This document shows positions 1 to 8,717 of a DNA stretch of 34,728 nucleotides, in pieces. This DNA comes from Piscibacillus sp052246295 (GTDB lineage Bacteria > Bacillota > Bacilli > Bacillales > Alkalibacillaceae). Position 1 is the first letter of the stretch. The number at the start of each line of letters is the position of its first letter. Made by a program: the position numbers and the translations under genes. Below the pieces are notes generated by a model that saw nothing but the letters and a program-made list of their open reading frames with translations, made no database searches and was not told where the DNA came from. The DNA is taken from NCBI GenBank assembly GCA_052246295.1, contig JBQQCO010000026.1; one strand, 5' to 3'.

Positions 1-10
1 CAACTACATA

Positions 11-127
11 GTCCGGTGGCGATAGCAGAGAGGTCACACCTGTTCCCATGCCGAACACAGAAGTTAAGCTCTCTAGCGCCGATGGTAATTGGGGTGTTTC
101 CCCTGTGAGAGTAGGACGCTGCCGGGC
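11..127 (+). rRNA. rrf: 5S ribosomal RNA
   Basis: The sequence follows the Bacillus 5S rRNA closely, including the conserved stretch around CCGAACACAGAAGTTAAGCT and the GAGAGTAGGACG segment near the 3' end. The two ends can pair to form the terminal helix (GTCCGG with CCGGGC), which sets the boundaries to within a few bases. It is the last rRNA gene of an operon whose 16S and 23S genes would lie to the left of the window. The tRNA-fMet and tRNA-Asp that follow match what I recall of the B. subtilis rrnE-trnE arrangement upstream of thiL. Confidence 0.95.
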
Positions 128-155
128 GTTATATGTTATAATTAATATAATAGTT

Positions 156-204
156 TAGTCAGAACTCTAATATAGAGTGAATGACAACATCGCGGGGTGG
201 AGCA
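156..204 (+). repeat. Truncated copy of the tRNA-fMet 5' end and its leader
   Basis: Bases 156-204 nearly duplicate 312-361. Both begin TAGTCAG, contain GTGAATGACAACATCGCGG and end with the first 14 bases of the initiator tRNA (CGCGGGGTGGAGCA). After base 204 the first copy diverges and the rest of the tRNA is missing, so it cannot make a functional tRNA. Between the copies (205-311) lies a more GC-rich patch of unknown origin with no gene. Recombination between rRNA-tRNA clusters, or insertion of the 205-311 patch with local duplication, would explain it. Confidence 0.85.
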
Positions 205-347
205 AGACCGTAAACATCTTGAATCATCATCTGCGTAGGTTTTGCGAGGAGCGTATGCTTCGCCGAAGAGGCTTGCAACGCGACGAGCAGTCAAAAGTTT
301 AATAACATTTATAGTCAGGGCTCCTAAAATGGAGTGAATGACAACAT

Positions 348-424
<77 letters not shown>

Positions 425-544
425 ATTTAAATTAACGACATTAAGTCGAATCCGCTTTGCGAGATGATTGCAAAGTGTGACTAATTTAATAAATACATAA
501 TCTAATTGAATAGTAGTCATCTAAGATTAGAACCTCATCAATTA

Positions 545-621
545 GGTCCGGTAGTTCAGTTGGTTAGAATGCCTGCCTGTCACGCAGGAGGTCGCGGGTT
601 CGAGTCCCGTCCGGACCGCCA
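545..621 (+). tRNA. tRNA-Asp (GUC)
   Basis: A 77-base cloverleaf with acceptor arms GGTCCGG/CCGGACC, anticodon GTC in CTGTCAC, T-loop GTTCGAGTC and encoded CCA end. It decodes GAC/GAU. It follows tRNA-fMet and precedes a transcription terminator, so it is probably the last gene of the rRNA-tRNA operon. Confidence 0.96.
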
Positions 622-639
622 TGTTAGTTTAAAAGTGTT

Positions 640-675
640 AGCCTTGTGTGGTTCGCAAGGCTTTTGTTATTTTTT
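640..675 (+). terminator. Intrinsic terminator of the rRNA-tRNA operon
   Basis: AGCCTTG (640-646) pairs with CAAGGCT (656-662) and is followed by a T-rich tract. It lies 19 bases after tRNA-Asp. Confidence 0.8.
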
Positions 676-697
676 AACCTATTATTTTCATCCCCCT

Positions 698-730
698 CAG
701 CCCTTGCGTTTTCGCAAGGGCTGATTTTGT
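698..730 (+). terminator. Second hairpin before thiL, probable terminator
   Basis: CAGCCCTTGCG (698-708) and CGCAAGGGCTG (713-723) form a perfect 11-bp stem with a TTTT loop. The T tract after it is short (ATTTTGT), so termination may be weaker than the stem suggests. Together with the hairpin at 640 it insulates thiL from rRNA transcription. Confidence 0.65.
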
Positions 731-813
731 GTATGGATGTATATGTTTCCTAAAAGGATTAATTTTTGCTATGATAAGCTTGAAATCTTTTTAATAAAGA
801 AGTGAAATCTAAT

Positions 814-1794
814 ATGGATGAATTTAGTTTTATAAAGGCCATAAAACCTAAGCACTACATGCAATCTTCTGTTATTAACGGTATAGGAGACGATGGAGCT
901 GTTGTTCAACCGTCTATTGGATCACAAATGGTTATTGCAACTGACACGATGGTTGAGAATGTTCATTTTTCTTTCGACTATATGAGCTACGAAGATGTAG
1001 GTTATCGTGTATTGGCTGCTAATTTAAGTGATTTAGCAGCAATGGGTAGCACGCCTTTGTATTATATTGTAAATATATCGGGTCCTAATGAGATCACAAA
1101 TGATGAACTCGTTCGTATTATGAATGGCACGAAAGAATTGGCTAAACTGTATAATATGGACCTCATTGGTGGCGATACGACTTCGTCTCAAGAGTTAGTC
1201 ATCACAGTCACCGTATTTGGTGAGCTCGTTGCAGGTTATAAGAGATTAAGGAGACATGCACAGCCAAACGATGTTGTTTTTGTAACTGGTTATTTAGGTG
1301 AGTCTGGATATGGTTTTCAATTAATAAAAAAAGGTAAATATGAGGATGATTCTCGTTTTATCAAACAGCATATAAGACCGAAACCTAGGTTAGATTTTGC
1401 CCAAGTAATTAAAACTATTAAAAGAGTTAGTTTAAATGATGTGAGTGATGGTATTTCATCAGAATTAAACGAGATTGCTGAGGCATCTAATGTATCTATA
1501 GTAACCGATTGGAACTCCATACCGATCCATCCTGAAATGAAGCACCTTAAAGACGAGGAGCTTGAAAAACTAACACTCTCCACTGGAGAAGATTTTCAGC
1601 TAGTGGGAACTTGTAGTGAAGAGGCTTGGAACAACATCAAATCAATTTGTTCGGAACAGGAGATTAAGGTCACAAAAATTGGTGAAGTATTACCATTTAA
1701 TAAACAGGAATCATCAGTGTACATAATTAAAAATGGTAAAAGAAAGAAGCTTGACTCAGAAGGTTATCAACATGGAAAGTATAAAGGTGATTAG
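814..1794 (+). CDS. thiL: Thiamine-monophosphate kinase ThiL
   Basis: ThiL phosphorylates thiamine monophosphate with ATP to give thiamine diphosphate, the last step of cofactor synthesis in the cytoplasm. The 326-residue product has the family landmarks in order: GIGDDGAVV near the N terminus, DTMVENVHF, NLSDLAAMGSTP, GGDTTSS, then the C-terminal half with NDVSDGISSEL. Length is normal. I chose ATG 814 over an upstream GTG at 802, because family members begin MDEF and the purine-rich AAGAAGTGA lies at the right distance from 814. It opens the operon that continues into the t6A genes. A possible -10 (TATGAT, 770-775) lies upstream with only a weak -35. Confidence 0.93.
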   Translation: MDEFSFIKAIKPKHYMQSSVINGIGDDGAVVQPSIGSQMVIATDTMVENVHFSFDYMSYEDVGYRVLAANLSDLAAMGSTPLYYIVNISGPNEITNDELVRIMNGTKELAKLYNMDLIGGDTTSSQELVITVTVFGELVAGYKRLRRHAQPNDVVFVTGYLGESGYGFQLIKKGKYEDDSRFIKQHIRPKPRLDFAQVIKTIKRVSLNDVSDGISSELNEIAEASNVSIVTDWNSIPIHPEMKHLKDEELEKLTLSTGEDFQLVGTCSEEAWNNIKSICSEQEIKVTKIGEVLPFNKQESSVYIIKNGKRKKLDSEGYQHGKYKGD

Positions 1795-2244
1795 ATGTAT
1801 AACATTTTAATGGAAAATGAATATGAGACAACTCAATTCGGTGAGAAGTTAGCCAAACACTTAAATCCTGGCGATGTGATTACATTAGATGGTGATTTAG
1901 GTGCTGGCAAAACGACATTTTCAAAAGGACTGGCTAAAGGACTGGATGTAAAACGAACAGTTAATAGCCCAACTTATACAATCGTTAAAGAGTATAGAGG
2001 TCGATTGCCTTTTTATCATATGGATGTTTATCGTCTTGAAGGTCAGGAAGAAGACATTGGTTTTGAAGAGTATTTTAATGGTGAAGGTGTATCTGTGGTG
2101 GAGTGGTCTCAATTCATTGAAGACTTTTTACCAGAGGAACGTTTAGAAATTTTTATAAAAAAAGTTGAAGAAACTAGACGTGAATTTCAATTAACACCTA
2201 AAGGGTCAAGATTCGAAGAGATTTGTAAGGAGCTCATAACATGA
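1795..2244 (+). CDS. tsaE: tRNA t6A synthesis ATPase TsaE
   Basis: A small P-loop ATPase that drives turnover of the TsaB-TsaD complex making N6-threonylcarbamoyladenosine at position 37 of ANN-decoding tRNAs. The 149-residue protein shows Walker A GDLGAGKTT near residues 30-38, then SPTYTIVKEY, FYHMDVYRLE and VVEWSQF, all family landmarks. Its ATG directly follows the thiL stop with no spacer, and its ribosome-binding site (AAAGGTGATT) lies inside the end of thiL. Its stop overlaps the start of tsaB as ATGA, so translation is probably coupled. Corresponds to B. subtilis ydiB. Confidence 0.95.
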   Translation: MYNILMENEYETTQFGEKLAKHLNPGDVITLDGDLGAGKTTFSKGLAKGLDVKRTVNSPTYTIVKEYRGRLPFYHMDVYRLEGQEEDIGFEEYFNGEGVSVVEWSQFIEDFLPEERLEIFIKKVEETRREFQLTPKGSRFEEICKELIT

Positions 2245-2939
2245 AGAATGGATTATGTATCGATACGTCTAATCAGCCGATGAGTATAGCTGTGTTTATA
2301 GATAGTGATTTAGCTGCTGAGATGACGATTAATATAAAACGAAATCATTCGGTTCAATTAATGCCAAATGTTGATTACTTATTGCAGCAAGTAGGGTTGA
2401 AACCTAAAGCTTTGGATCAGATCGTGGTGGCAGAAGGCCCTGGGTCATTTACAGGAATCAGAATTGGGATGACGACAGCTAAATCGTTAGCTTGGTCTTT
2501 AAATATTCCTGTTAAAACAATTTCAAGTTTAGAGTTAGTTGCGTCTTCGTTATTGTATCAAAATGGGCTTGTATGTCCATTTTTTGATGCGAGAAGGGGT
2601 AATGTTTATACTGGGCTTTACCGTGTTTCAGAAGGCCAAATTGAGCGCGTTGAAGATGATTGTAATATAGAGATGAGGAGTTGGTTAGAGAAAATCAATC
2701 AATATGGAGAAAAGGTATTTTTCATTAGTCCTAATGGCAATCAGTTTAAAGAACAAGTTGAACAGCAAGGAGTATATGTTAATCAACCATTTCAACTCCC
2801 AAGGGCAAGTTTGCTTTGGACATTAAGTCAGGAAAAAGATGAAACACCGATTCACCTTGTAAAACCTAATTATCATAGAATAACAGAAGCTGAAGCGAAT
2901 TTGGAAAAACAAAATGGAGAAGGGTCTACTCATGAATGA
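2241..2939 (+). CDS. tsaB: t6A complex scaffold protein TsaB
   Basis: TsaB is an actin/HSP70-fold (ASKHA) pseudo-enzyme that dimerises with TsaD to make the t6A modification. The 232-residue product has the N-terminal strand CIDTSNQPMSIAV, a conserved VAEGPGSFTGIRIGM segment near residues 62-76 and the typical shortened C-terminal half. The ribosome-binding site AAGGAG lies 8 bases before the ATG inside tsaE. The last 8 bases overlap rimI. Corresponds to B. subtilis ydiC. Confidence 0.94.
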   Translation: MKNGLCIDTSNQPMSIAVFIDSDLAAEMTINIKRNHSVQLMPNVDYLLQQVGLKPKALDQIVVAEGPGSFTGIRIGMTTAKSLAWSLNIPVKTISSLELVASSLLYQNGLVCPFFDARRGNVYTGLYRVSEGQIERVEDDCNIEMRSWLEKINQYGEKVFFISPNGNQFKEQVEQQGVYVNQPFQLPRASLLWTLSQEKDETPIHLVKPNYHRITEAEANLEKQNGEGSTHE

Positions 2940-3390
2940 GGTTAAGCATGATGTAAAAATAAGAAAGATAACAATCGAAGACCTTCCGCATGTCGTTGTG
3001 ATCGAGAATGAATCATTCAAATCACCGTGGAAGAAGCGTGACTTTTTGCATGATTTATTAAAAAACTCATTCTCGCATTATTTAGTGATTGAAAAAGACG
3101 GTGAAGTTGCAGGATATTGTGGAGTGTGGATTGTGTTGGAGTCTGCACAAATTACTAACATTGCAATTTCACCTAAACATCGAGGACATCAATTAGGTAA
3201 GAAGCTGTTTAAAGAAGTGTTAGATACTATTCGAGAACAAGGGGCAACGGAGCTGTCGCTTGAAGTTCGAGAATCGAATGAAGTCGCACAAAATATGTAT
3301 CAACAATTTGGATTAGAGGTCGTTGGAAGACGTCGTCATTATTATCAAGACGACGGGGAAGATGCCTTAGTCATGTGGGTGAAATTATGA
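2932..3390 (+). CDS. rimI: Ribosomal protein S18 N-acetyltransferase RimI
   Basis: A GNAT-fold acetyltransferase; by family it acetylates the N-terminal alanine of ribosomal protein S18. The 152-residue product shows motif A around ITNIAISPKHRGHQLGKKL, where the acetyl-CoA pyrophosphate loop appears as RGHQLG, and the C-terminal segment EVRESNEVAQNMYQQFG. An upstream ATG at 2914 is in frame, but GGAGAAGGG sits at ideal distance from 2932, so I use 2932. Overlaps tsaB by 8 bases and tsaD by 4 (ATGA). The real substrate in Firmicutes is less certain than the family. Confidence 0.9.
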   Translation: MNEVKHDVKIRKITIEDLPHVVVIENESFKSPWKKRDFLHDLLKNSFSHYLVIEKDGEVAGYCGVWIVLESAQITNIAISPKHRGHQLGKKLFKEVLDTIREQGATELSLEVRESNEVAQNMYQQFGLEVVGRRRHYYQDDGEDALVMWVKL

Positions 3391-4397
3391 AAACAGACGA
3401 AATCATTTTAGCAATAGAGACAAGCTGTGATGAGACAGCTGCTGCAGTCGTAAAGGGTGGCACGGAACTTTTATCAAATGTGGTAGCAACACAAATGGAG
3501 ATTCACCAAAAGTTTGGTGGAGTCGTACCTGAAATTGCTTCGCGACATCATATCGAACAAATTACCTTAGTCATCGAGCAAGCATTAGAAGAAGCGAGTG
3601 TGACGATGGATGACGTGGATGCAATTGCGGTGACAGAAGGACCTGGATTAGTTGGAGCCCTCTTAATTGGGGTTAATGCGGCGAAATCCATTGCATATGC
3701 ACACGATAAGCCGTTAATAGGCGTGCATCATATCGCTGGACACATTTATGCAAACAGACTTGAACAAGAGTTCCAATTTCCATTACTATCATTAGTCGTT
3801 TCAGGTGGTCATACAGAACTCATTTATATGAGAGACCATGGAGGTTATGAAGTGATAGGTGAAACACGTGATGATGCTGCTGGTGAGGCATATGATAAAG
3901 TTGCGAAAGCATTAAAGCTACCTTACCCAGGTGGGCCAGTCATTGATCAACTAGCACAAAAGGGAGAAGATGTGTATGACTTTCCACGTGCATGGCTTGA
4001 AAAGGGATCATATGATTTTAGCTTTAGTGGGTTAAAAACGTCCGTGATTAATAAGTTAAATCAGTTAAAGCAAAAAGGTGAAGATGTTCGGGTTGAAGAT
4101 TTAGCAGCTTCCTTCCAAGCGAGTGTGATCGATGTATTAGTTAAGAAAACGTACCAAGCTGCATCTGATTTAGGTGTTAATCAATTGATTGTAGCAGGTG
4201 GAGTTTCTGCCAATAAAGGCTTAAGAGAAGCATTGAAACATCAATTTGAAGATACTAATGTAAAGCTCATGATACCGCCACTCTATTTATGTACGGATAA
4301 TGCAGCGATGATTGGGGCTGCAGCATCAATTGAGTTCCAAAAGGGTAACTTTAAAAATTTAAACTTAAACGCTAACCCAGGATTAATGTTAGGATAA
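3387..4397 (+). CDS. tsaD: tRNA threonylcarbamoyltransferase TsaD
   Basis: TsaD transfers threonylcarbamoyl from threonylcarbamoyl-AMP to A37 of tRNA, working with TsaB and TsaE. The 336-residue protein begins IILAIETSCDETAAA and carries the metal-binding HHIAGH motif, the ATPase-fold segments VVSGGHTEL and GEAYDKVAKALKLPYPGGP, and the C-terminal VAGGVSANKGLR and CTDNAAMIG. ATG 3387, overlapping the rimI stop as ATGA, fits the family start better than the in-frame GTG at 3375. It closes the operon and is followed by a terminator. Older name gcp (ydiE). Confidence 0.96.
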   Translation: MKTDEIILAIETSCDETAAAVVKGGTELLSNVVATQMEIHQKFGGVVPEIASRHHIEQITLVIEQALEEASVTMDDVDAIAVTEGPGLVGALLIGVNAAKSIAYAHDKPLIGVHHIAGHIYANRLEQEFQFPLLSLVVSGGHTELIYMRDHGGYEVIGETRDDAAGEAYDKVAKALKLPYPGGPVIDQLAQKGEDVYDFPRAWLEKGSYDFSFSGLKTSVINKLNQLKQKGEDVRVEDLAASFQASVIDVLVKKTYQAASDLGVNQLIVAGGVSANKGLREALKHQFEDTNVKLMIPPLYLCTDNAAMIGAAASIEFQKGNFKNLNLNANPGLMLG

Positions 4398-4401
4398 AAG
4401 A

Positions 4402-4440
4402 AATCCACAGACGATAAACAAGTCTGTGGATTATTTTTAT
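4402..4440 (+). terminator. Terminator after tsaD
   Basis: AATCCACAGAC (4402-4412) pairs with GTCTGTGGATT (4422-4432), followed by ATTTTTAT. It ends the thiL-tsaD operon. Confidence 0.88.
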
Positions 4441-4483
4441 TAAAATAGCTTTATATCAATTATTTATAAATGTGCGTAAATAT

Positions 4484-4550
4484 TGTGGATAAACCATCTT
4501 TAGTCTGTGGATAAAGTGGATAACTCTGTTGAAAACCCAAATTATCCACT
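4484..4550. promoter_or_regulatory. Cluster of four DnaA-box-like 9-mers
   Basis: Two perfect DnaA boxes read as TGTGGATAA (4484-4492 and 4506-4514; reverse complement TTATCCACA). A one-mismatch copy AGTGGATAA directly abuts the second (4515-4523), and a one-mismatch copy in the opposite orientation, TTATCCACT, lies at 4542-4550. Four sites within 67 bases, between convergent genes where no promoter is needed, is unlikely by chance. As I recall, B. subtilis has a DnaA-box cluster at the same place (gcp-ydiF) among several that titrate DnaA and restrain replication initiation. Binding here is inferred. Confidence 0.75.
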
Positions 4551-4573
4551 TTTTATCTGTTAATAACTTGTGA

Positions 4574-6511
4574 TTAACCCAAAGCTTCCATTTCTTGTTG
4601 AAGTTCTTCCCATTCTTCCATTAACTCTTCAATCGCTTCTTCATTTTCTTTAATCGTCTGATTAATCTCTTGAAGCTTCGTGTAATCATTCACATTTTCA
4701 GGATCATATAACCTCGGTTCTTGGTCTTCAATCACCTGTTCATGTTCCACGATTTGTTCTTCAATGGCTTTAATACGCCGCTCAACCTTTCTACGCTCTC
4801 GTTGAATTTGCTTATTCGTCGCTGCTTTAGGCTGCTCTGCTTCCTGCTTTTGTTCAAGCTCTGCTTGTTTAATGGCCGCTAACTCTGACTCTTCTTCAAG
4901 CTTCTCTAAATAGTAATCATAGTCTCCTAAGAACATTCGTGAGCCTTGTTCAGATAGCTCTAAGATTTGAGTTGCAATTCTATTAATAAAATAACGATCG
5001 TGTGAAACGAAAATAATCGTACCTGGAAAATCAGCTAGAGCAGCTTCTAACACTTCCTTACTGTCTAGGTCCAAGTGGTTGGTCGGCTCGTCCATCACGA
5101 GAACGTTTGCTTTTTGTAGCATGAGTTTAGCCAGCAAGACGCGGGCTTTTTCTCCACCACTTAACATGCCAATCGTTTTTAACACATCATCGCCTGTGAA
5201 TAAGAAGTTACCAAGTACTGTTCGGACATCTTTTTCCGGCATTAGAGGATAATCATCCCACAATTCTTGTAGAGCCGTTTTATGTGGATTTAATGTGGAT
5301 TGTTCCTGGTCATAGTAACCGAACTCCACATTGGTTCCATACTCAACATTACCCTCAATAAAGTTTATTCTGTTTAAAATGGCTTTTAACAACGTTGACT
5401 TACCAATCCCGTTAGGCCCGACAATCGCAATTCGATCACCACGATTGACCCGAAACGTCACATCATTAAAAACAGGCTCATCAAGTGCAGCATATTTAGC
5501 AGATAAGTTCTCAACCTTTAAGACGTCATTACCACTTTTGCGTTTTATATCAAACGAAAACTTAGCGGAATGATCATCAAGTGTTGGCTTGTCCATTTTA
5601 TCCATTTTCTCAAGCTTCTTACGACGTGATTTCGCCTGTTTACTAGTCGAATCTCGCGCAATGTTTTTCTGGATATAGACTTCTAGCTTCTTAATCTCTT
5701 CTTGTTGTTTTTCAAAACGCTTTACCTCAAGTTCATACTCTTCGGCTCGTTTTTTAAGAAAATAACTATAGTTCCCGTGATACTTTTTTACCGATTGGAA
5801 CGCGACATCATAGACAATACTCACTGTTTCATCTAGGAAGTAGCGGTCGTGTGAGACGATGACAACTGCTCCAGGGTAGCCTTTTAAGTAACCTTCTAAC
5901 CAACGCAATGTATTAATATCCAAATGGTTAGTTGGCTCATCTAAAATTAAAACGTCTGGCTTTGATAGTAAGAGCTTACCCAAGGCAAGGCGTGTCTTTT
6001 GTCCACCACTTAGCTCTTGAATTGGTGTTTGAAAGTCAAAATTGCCAAAGTTTAACCCTTGTAAAACAGACTCAATGTCAGCCTCATAATGAAAGCCGCC
6101 GCGCTGTTCGAAATCATGTTGCTTAGCATCATACTGACTAAGTAATTGTTCGTACTTCTTCTCATCTTGTAATAATTCAGGGTCAGCCATTTTTTCTTCC
6201 ATTTGTCGTAGTTCTTTCTCAAGTTGGATTAGAGGCTGATAAACCTCTAACATTTCATCCCAGATAGAACGGTCCGAATCTAAGCCAGTGTGCTGGTCGA
6301 GATACCCAACCGTTACATTTTTAGGTTGAAAAAGATCACCATCATCATATGGAATCTGGCCTGACATGATTTTTAATAAAGTCGATTTACCGGCACCATT
6401 TCGACCGACAATCGCAATGCGGTCATCATGATGTACTTCTAATTTAATTTTCGATAGAATAAGGTCAGCACCAAAATATTTATCTATGTTATTTAATTGC
6501 ATGACTATCAT
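4574..6511 (-). CDS. ydiF: ABC-F family ATPase (YdiF-like)
   Basis: A 645-residue soluble protein with two ABC ATPase domains and no membrane segments, the ABC-F layout of translation factors that act at the ribosomal E site. Domain 1 has Walker A GRNGAGKST (36-44), signature LSGGQ near 166 and Walker B ILDEPTNHLD. An arginine/lysine-rich interdomain linker follows. Domain 2 has GPNGIGKST near 365, LSGGE near 450 and VMDEPTNHLD. The last ~110 residues are a charged coiled coil. The start has GAGGTGA at ideal spacing. Position beside tsaD and rex matches B. subtilis ydiF. Antibiotic resistance cannot be judged from sequence. Transcribed divergently from rex across 78 bases. Confidence 0.9.
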   Translation of the reverse strand: MIVMQLNNIDKYFGADLILSKIKLEVHHDDRIAIVGRNGAGKSTLLKIMSGQIPYDDGDLFQPKNVTVGYLDQHTGLDSDRSIWDEMLEVYQPLIQLEKELRQMEEKMADPELLQDEKKYEQLLSQYDAKQHDFEQRGGFHYEADIESVLQGLNFGNFDFQTPIQELSGGQKTRLALGKLLLSKPDVLILDEPTNHLDINTLRWLEGYLKGYPGAVVIVSHDRYFLDETVSIVYDVAFQSVKKYHGNYSYFLKKRAEEYELEVKRFEKQQEEIKKLEVYIQKNIARDSTSKQAKSRRKKLEKMDKMDKPTLDDHSAKFSFDIKRKSGNDVLKVENLSAKYAALDEPVFNDVTFRVNRGDRIAIVGPNGIGKSTLLKAILNRINFIEGNVEYGTNVEFGYYDQEQSTLNPHKTALQELWDDYPLMPEKDVRTVLGNFLFTGDDVLKTIGMLSGGEKARVLLAKLMLQKANVLVMDEPTNHLDLDSKEVLEAALADFPGTIIFVSHDRYFINRIATQILELSEQGSRMFLGDYDYYLEKLEEESELAAIKQAELEQKQEAEQPKAATNKQIQRERRKVERRIKAIEEQIVEHEQVIEDQEPRLYDPENVNDYTKLQEINQTIKENEEAIEELMEEWEELQQEMEALG

Positions 6512-6589
6512 TGTTATTCACCTCAACGTGCACTAGTGTATCTATTTTATCACTAATACGCAATGAACCATATCAAAGGAGACTAAATT

Positions 6590-7216
6590 ATGTCTGAAGA
6601 AAAAATACCACAAGCAACGGCAAAACGATTGCCATTGTACTATAGACATTTAAACTTGTTACATAATCAAGGAAAAATGCGAATATCTTCACGTGAGTTA
6701 AGCGAACTAATCAAAGTCGATTCGGCAACAATCCGAAAAGACTTTTCTTATTTTGGTGAATTAGGGCGGAAGGGTTATGGTTATGACATTGCTCACCTCA
6801 TTCAATTTTTTAGAAAATTACTTGATCAAGATGAAGTAGCCAGTGTCGCGTTAGTAGGAGTTGGTAACTTAGGGACGGCCTTACTTCACTATAATTTTAT
6901 GAAAAAAGGTAACACACATGTTGAAGTCGCATTTGATACAAATCATAGTAAAATTGGATCTGAAATAAGTGAAGTTCCAATTTATCATGTGGATGATTTA
7001 GAGACGGAGATCAAACGCCGAGGCATTAAAGTCGCCATATTAACAGTTCCAGCTCGAGTGTCTCAGCAAGTCACCGATCGCTTAGTTGACTGTGGCATTG
7101 AAGGGATTTTGAATTTTACCCCTTCACGTTTAACCGTTCCAAGCCATGTTCGTGTTCACCACATTGATTTATCGATTGAATTACAGACCTTGGTTTACTT
7201 TCTAAAACAAAGCTAA
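6590..7216 (+). CDS. rex: Redox-sensing transcriptional repressor Rex
   Basis: Rex senses the NADH/NAD+ ratio and represses fermentation and respiration genes when NADH is low. The 208-residue protein has an N-terminal winged helix (ISSRELSELIKVDSATIRKD, then FSYFGELGRKGYGYD) and a Rossmann NAD(H) domain with GVGNLGTALLHY near residues 89-100. The C-terminal helix that swaps between subunits is present (SIELQTLVYFLKQS). The ribosome-binding site AAAGGAG is strong. Equivalent to B. subtilis ydiH. No clear Rex operator was recognised at its own promoter. Confidence 0.95.
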   Translation: MSEEKIPQATAKRLPLYYRHLNLLHNQGKMRISSRELSELIKVDSATIRKDFSYFGELGRKGYGYDIAHLIQFFRKLLDQDEVASVALVGVGNLGTALLHYNFMKKGNTHVEVAFDTNHSKIGSEISEVPIYHVDDLETEIKRRGIKVAILTVPARVSQQVTDRLVDCGIEGILNFTPSRLTVPSHVRVHHIDLSIELQTLVYFLKQS

Positions 7217-7290
7217 GAATGGGGCTTTCTTTTTCTTCCATTTAGAAGTAAAATAGTTCGTATATCGAAGTAAATGGGTCGGAGGCAAAC

Positions 7291-8694
7291 ATGGGAAAAC
7301 TACAACAAAAATGGTTAGTCGTGATTTCAGTTATTACTGGAACATTCACGGTAATCCTAAATAATAGTATGTTAAATCCGGTATTGCCGGAGTTTATGAG
7401 AATATTTGATACAGATGCGGTTGGAGTCAGTTGGATTCTGACCATTTTTATGATTGCGATGGGGATGACCATGCCGGTGACTGGGTTTTTGGGTGATCGG
7501 TATGGAAAAAAGAAAATTTACATTATCGGATTAAGCCTATTTGCGTTCGGTTCTATTTTAGGTGCTGTGTCGCAATGGTTGAGTATGATCATCATTGCTC
7601 GAACCATCCAAGGGATCGCAGGCGGCCTGATGATGCCAAACGCCATGGCCTTAATCTTCCAAGCTTTTCCGCGTAATGAGCGAGGTTACGCCGTTGGAAT
7701 TTACGGCGTTTCGGCAATGGTGGCACCTGCAATTGGGCCAACCATTGGAGGAATTATTGCAGAGAATTTTGCATGGTATTACTTATTTTTATTCAACCTA
7801 CCATTTGCAGCTCTAGGGATTTTCTTCTCAACGAAGTATTTAATTTCAACCAAACCGGACTTATCGCGCATCTTTGACTGGAAAGGGTTTGCGATTATTA
7901 CAACCGGTGTCGGAGCCGTCTTATACGTACTAGGGCAAGGGCGTAATTTTGAAGAAGCGATGAACTGGACTAACTTAGGCATCTTGTTGTTAGGTTTGAT
8001 CTTAATCATTGTTTTTGTTCGATATGAGTTAAAGATAGAGTCACCATTATTAGAGCTCTCTGTCTTTAAGGTCAAAACGTATCGCTATTCTATTATTGCA
8101 ACGTCAGCTGCGTCGATTGGTTTGTTTTCAAATTTATTTTTATTACCATATTTAATACAAGAAGCTTATGAACTAAGTATGATTAAAACGGGACTTATTT
8201 TTTTACCAAGTGCTTTAGCCAGTGGGGCGTTTATGACATTAGGTGGACGGATTTTAGATAAAAAAGGACCGAAACTGGTTGTACCTACGGGGCTCATTAT
8301 CTTAACGTTTGCCAGTTTAATGTTTGGGTTTGTCGATTTAAGCACGTCTTACTGGATGCTACTAGCCATTAACATTGTACATGGATTAGGTTTAGGCTTT
8401 GGTAACATGCCAGCAACCACAGCTGGGATGAATGCCATTCCAGATCACTTAGTGGCCCAAGGGTCAGCGATGAATAATTTAATCCGCCAAATATCATCGT
8501 CACTAGGAATCGTGATTTTCTCTGTTTATTATGAGATTCGTCGAGGTCAATATATCTTATTTGATGAATTAACCGTGCAAGAAGCAACATTGCAGGCGAT
8601 TAACGAAGCATTTATTTTAGCTGCGATTATTGTGGCGTCTAGCATACCGTTTGCTTTTAAGATGAAAGGAATAGAAGATACAGAAAAGGAATAA
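7291..8694 (+). CDS. MFS drug:H+ antiporter, DHA2 (14-TMS) type
   Basis: A 467-residue membrane protein with about 14 hydrophobic segments, the count of the DHA2 (EmrB/QacA) family that exports toxic compounds using the proton gradient. MFS motif A appears as GFLGDRYGKKKIY after segment 2, and the antiporter motif C as GPTIGGI in segment 5. It starts 74 bases after rex with a good Shine-Dalgarno (CGGAGGC). In B. subtilis the corresponding position holds tatAy-tatCy, so this gene is a local replacement or insertion. The substrate cannot be predicted. Its stop codon lies inside a bidirectional terminator stem. Confidence 0.85.
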   Translation: MGKLQQKWLVVISVITGTFTVILNNSMLNPVLPEFMRIFDTDAVGVSWILTIFMIAMGMTMPVTGFLGDRYGKKKIYIIGLSLFAFGSILGAVSQWLSMIIIARTIQGIAGGLMMPNAMALIFQAFPRNERGYAVGIYGVSAMVAPAIGPTIGGIIAENFAWYYLFLFNLPFAALGIFFSTKYLISTKPDLSRIFDWKGFAIITTGVGAVLYVLGQGRNFEEAMNWTNLGILLLGLILIIVFVRYELKIESPLLELSVFKVKTYRYSIIATSAASIGLFSNLFLLPYLIQEAYELSMIKTGLIFLPSALASGAFMTLGGRILDKKGPKLVVPTGLIILTFASLMFGFVDLSTSYWMLLAINIVHGLGLGFGNMPATTAGMNAIPDHLVAQGSAMNNLIRQISSSLGIVIFSVYYEIRRGQYILFDELTVQEATLQAINEAFILAAIIVASSIPFAFKMKGIEDTEKE

Positions 8695-8717
8695 TCCAAA
8701 AGTGGATTATTCCTTTT
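8684..8717. terminator. Bidirectional terminator between MFS gene and ydiK
   Basis: AAAAGGAATAATCCA (8684-8698) pairs perfectly with TGGATTATTCCTTTT (8703-8717) over 15 bp with a 4-base loop. T-runs on both strands let it serve both convergent genes, and both stop codons fall in or beside the stem. Confidence 0.88.

Noticed and set aside
802..813. Upstream GTG start for thiL
   Set aside because: No Shine-Dalgarno before it; family members begin at MDEF and the purine-rich stretch suits ATG 814.
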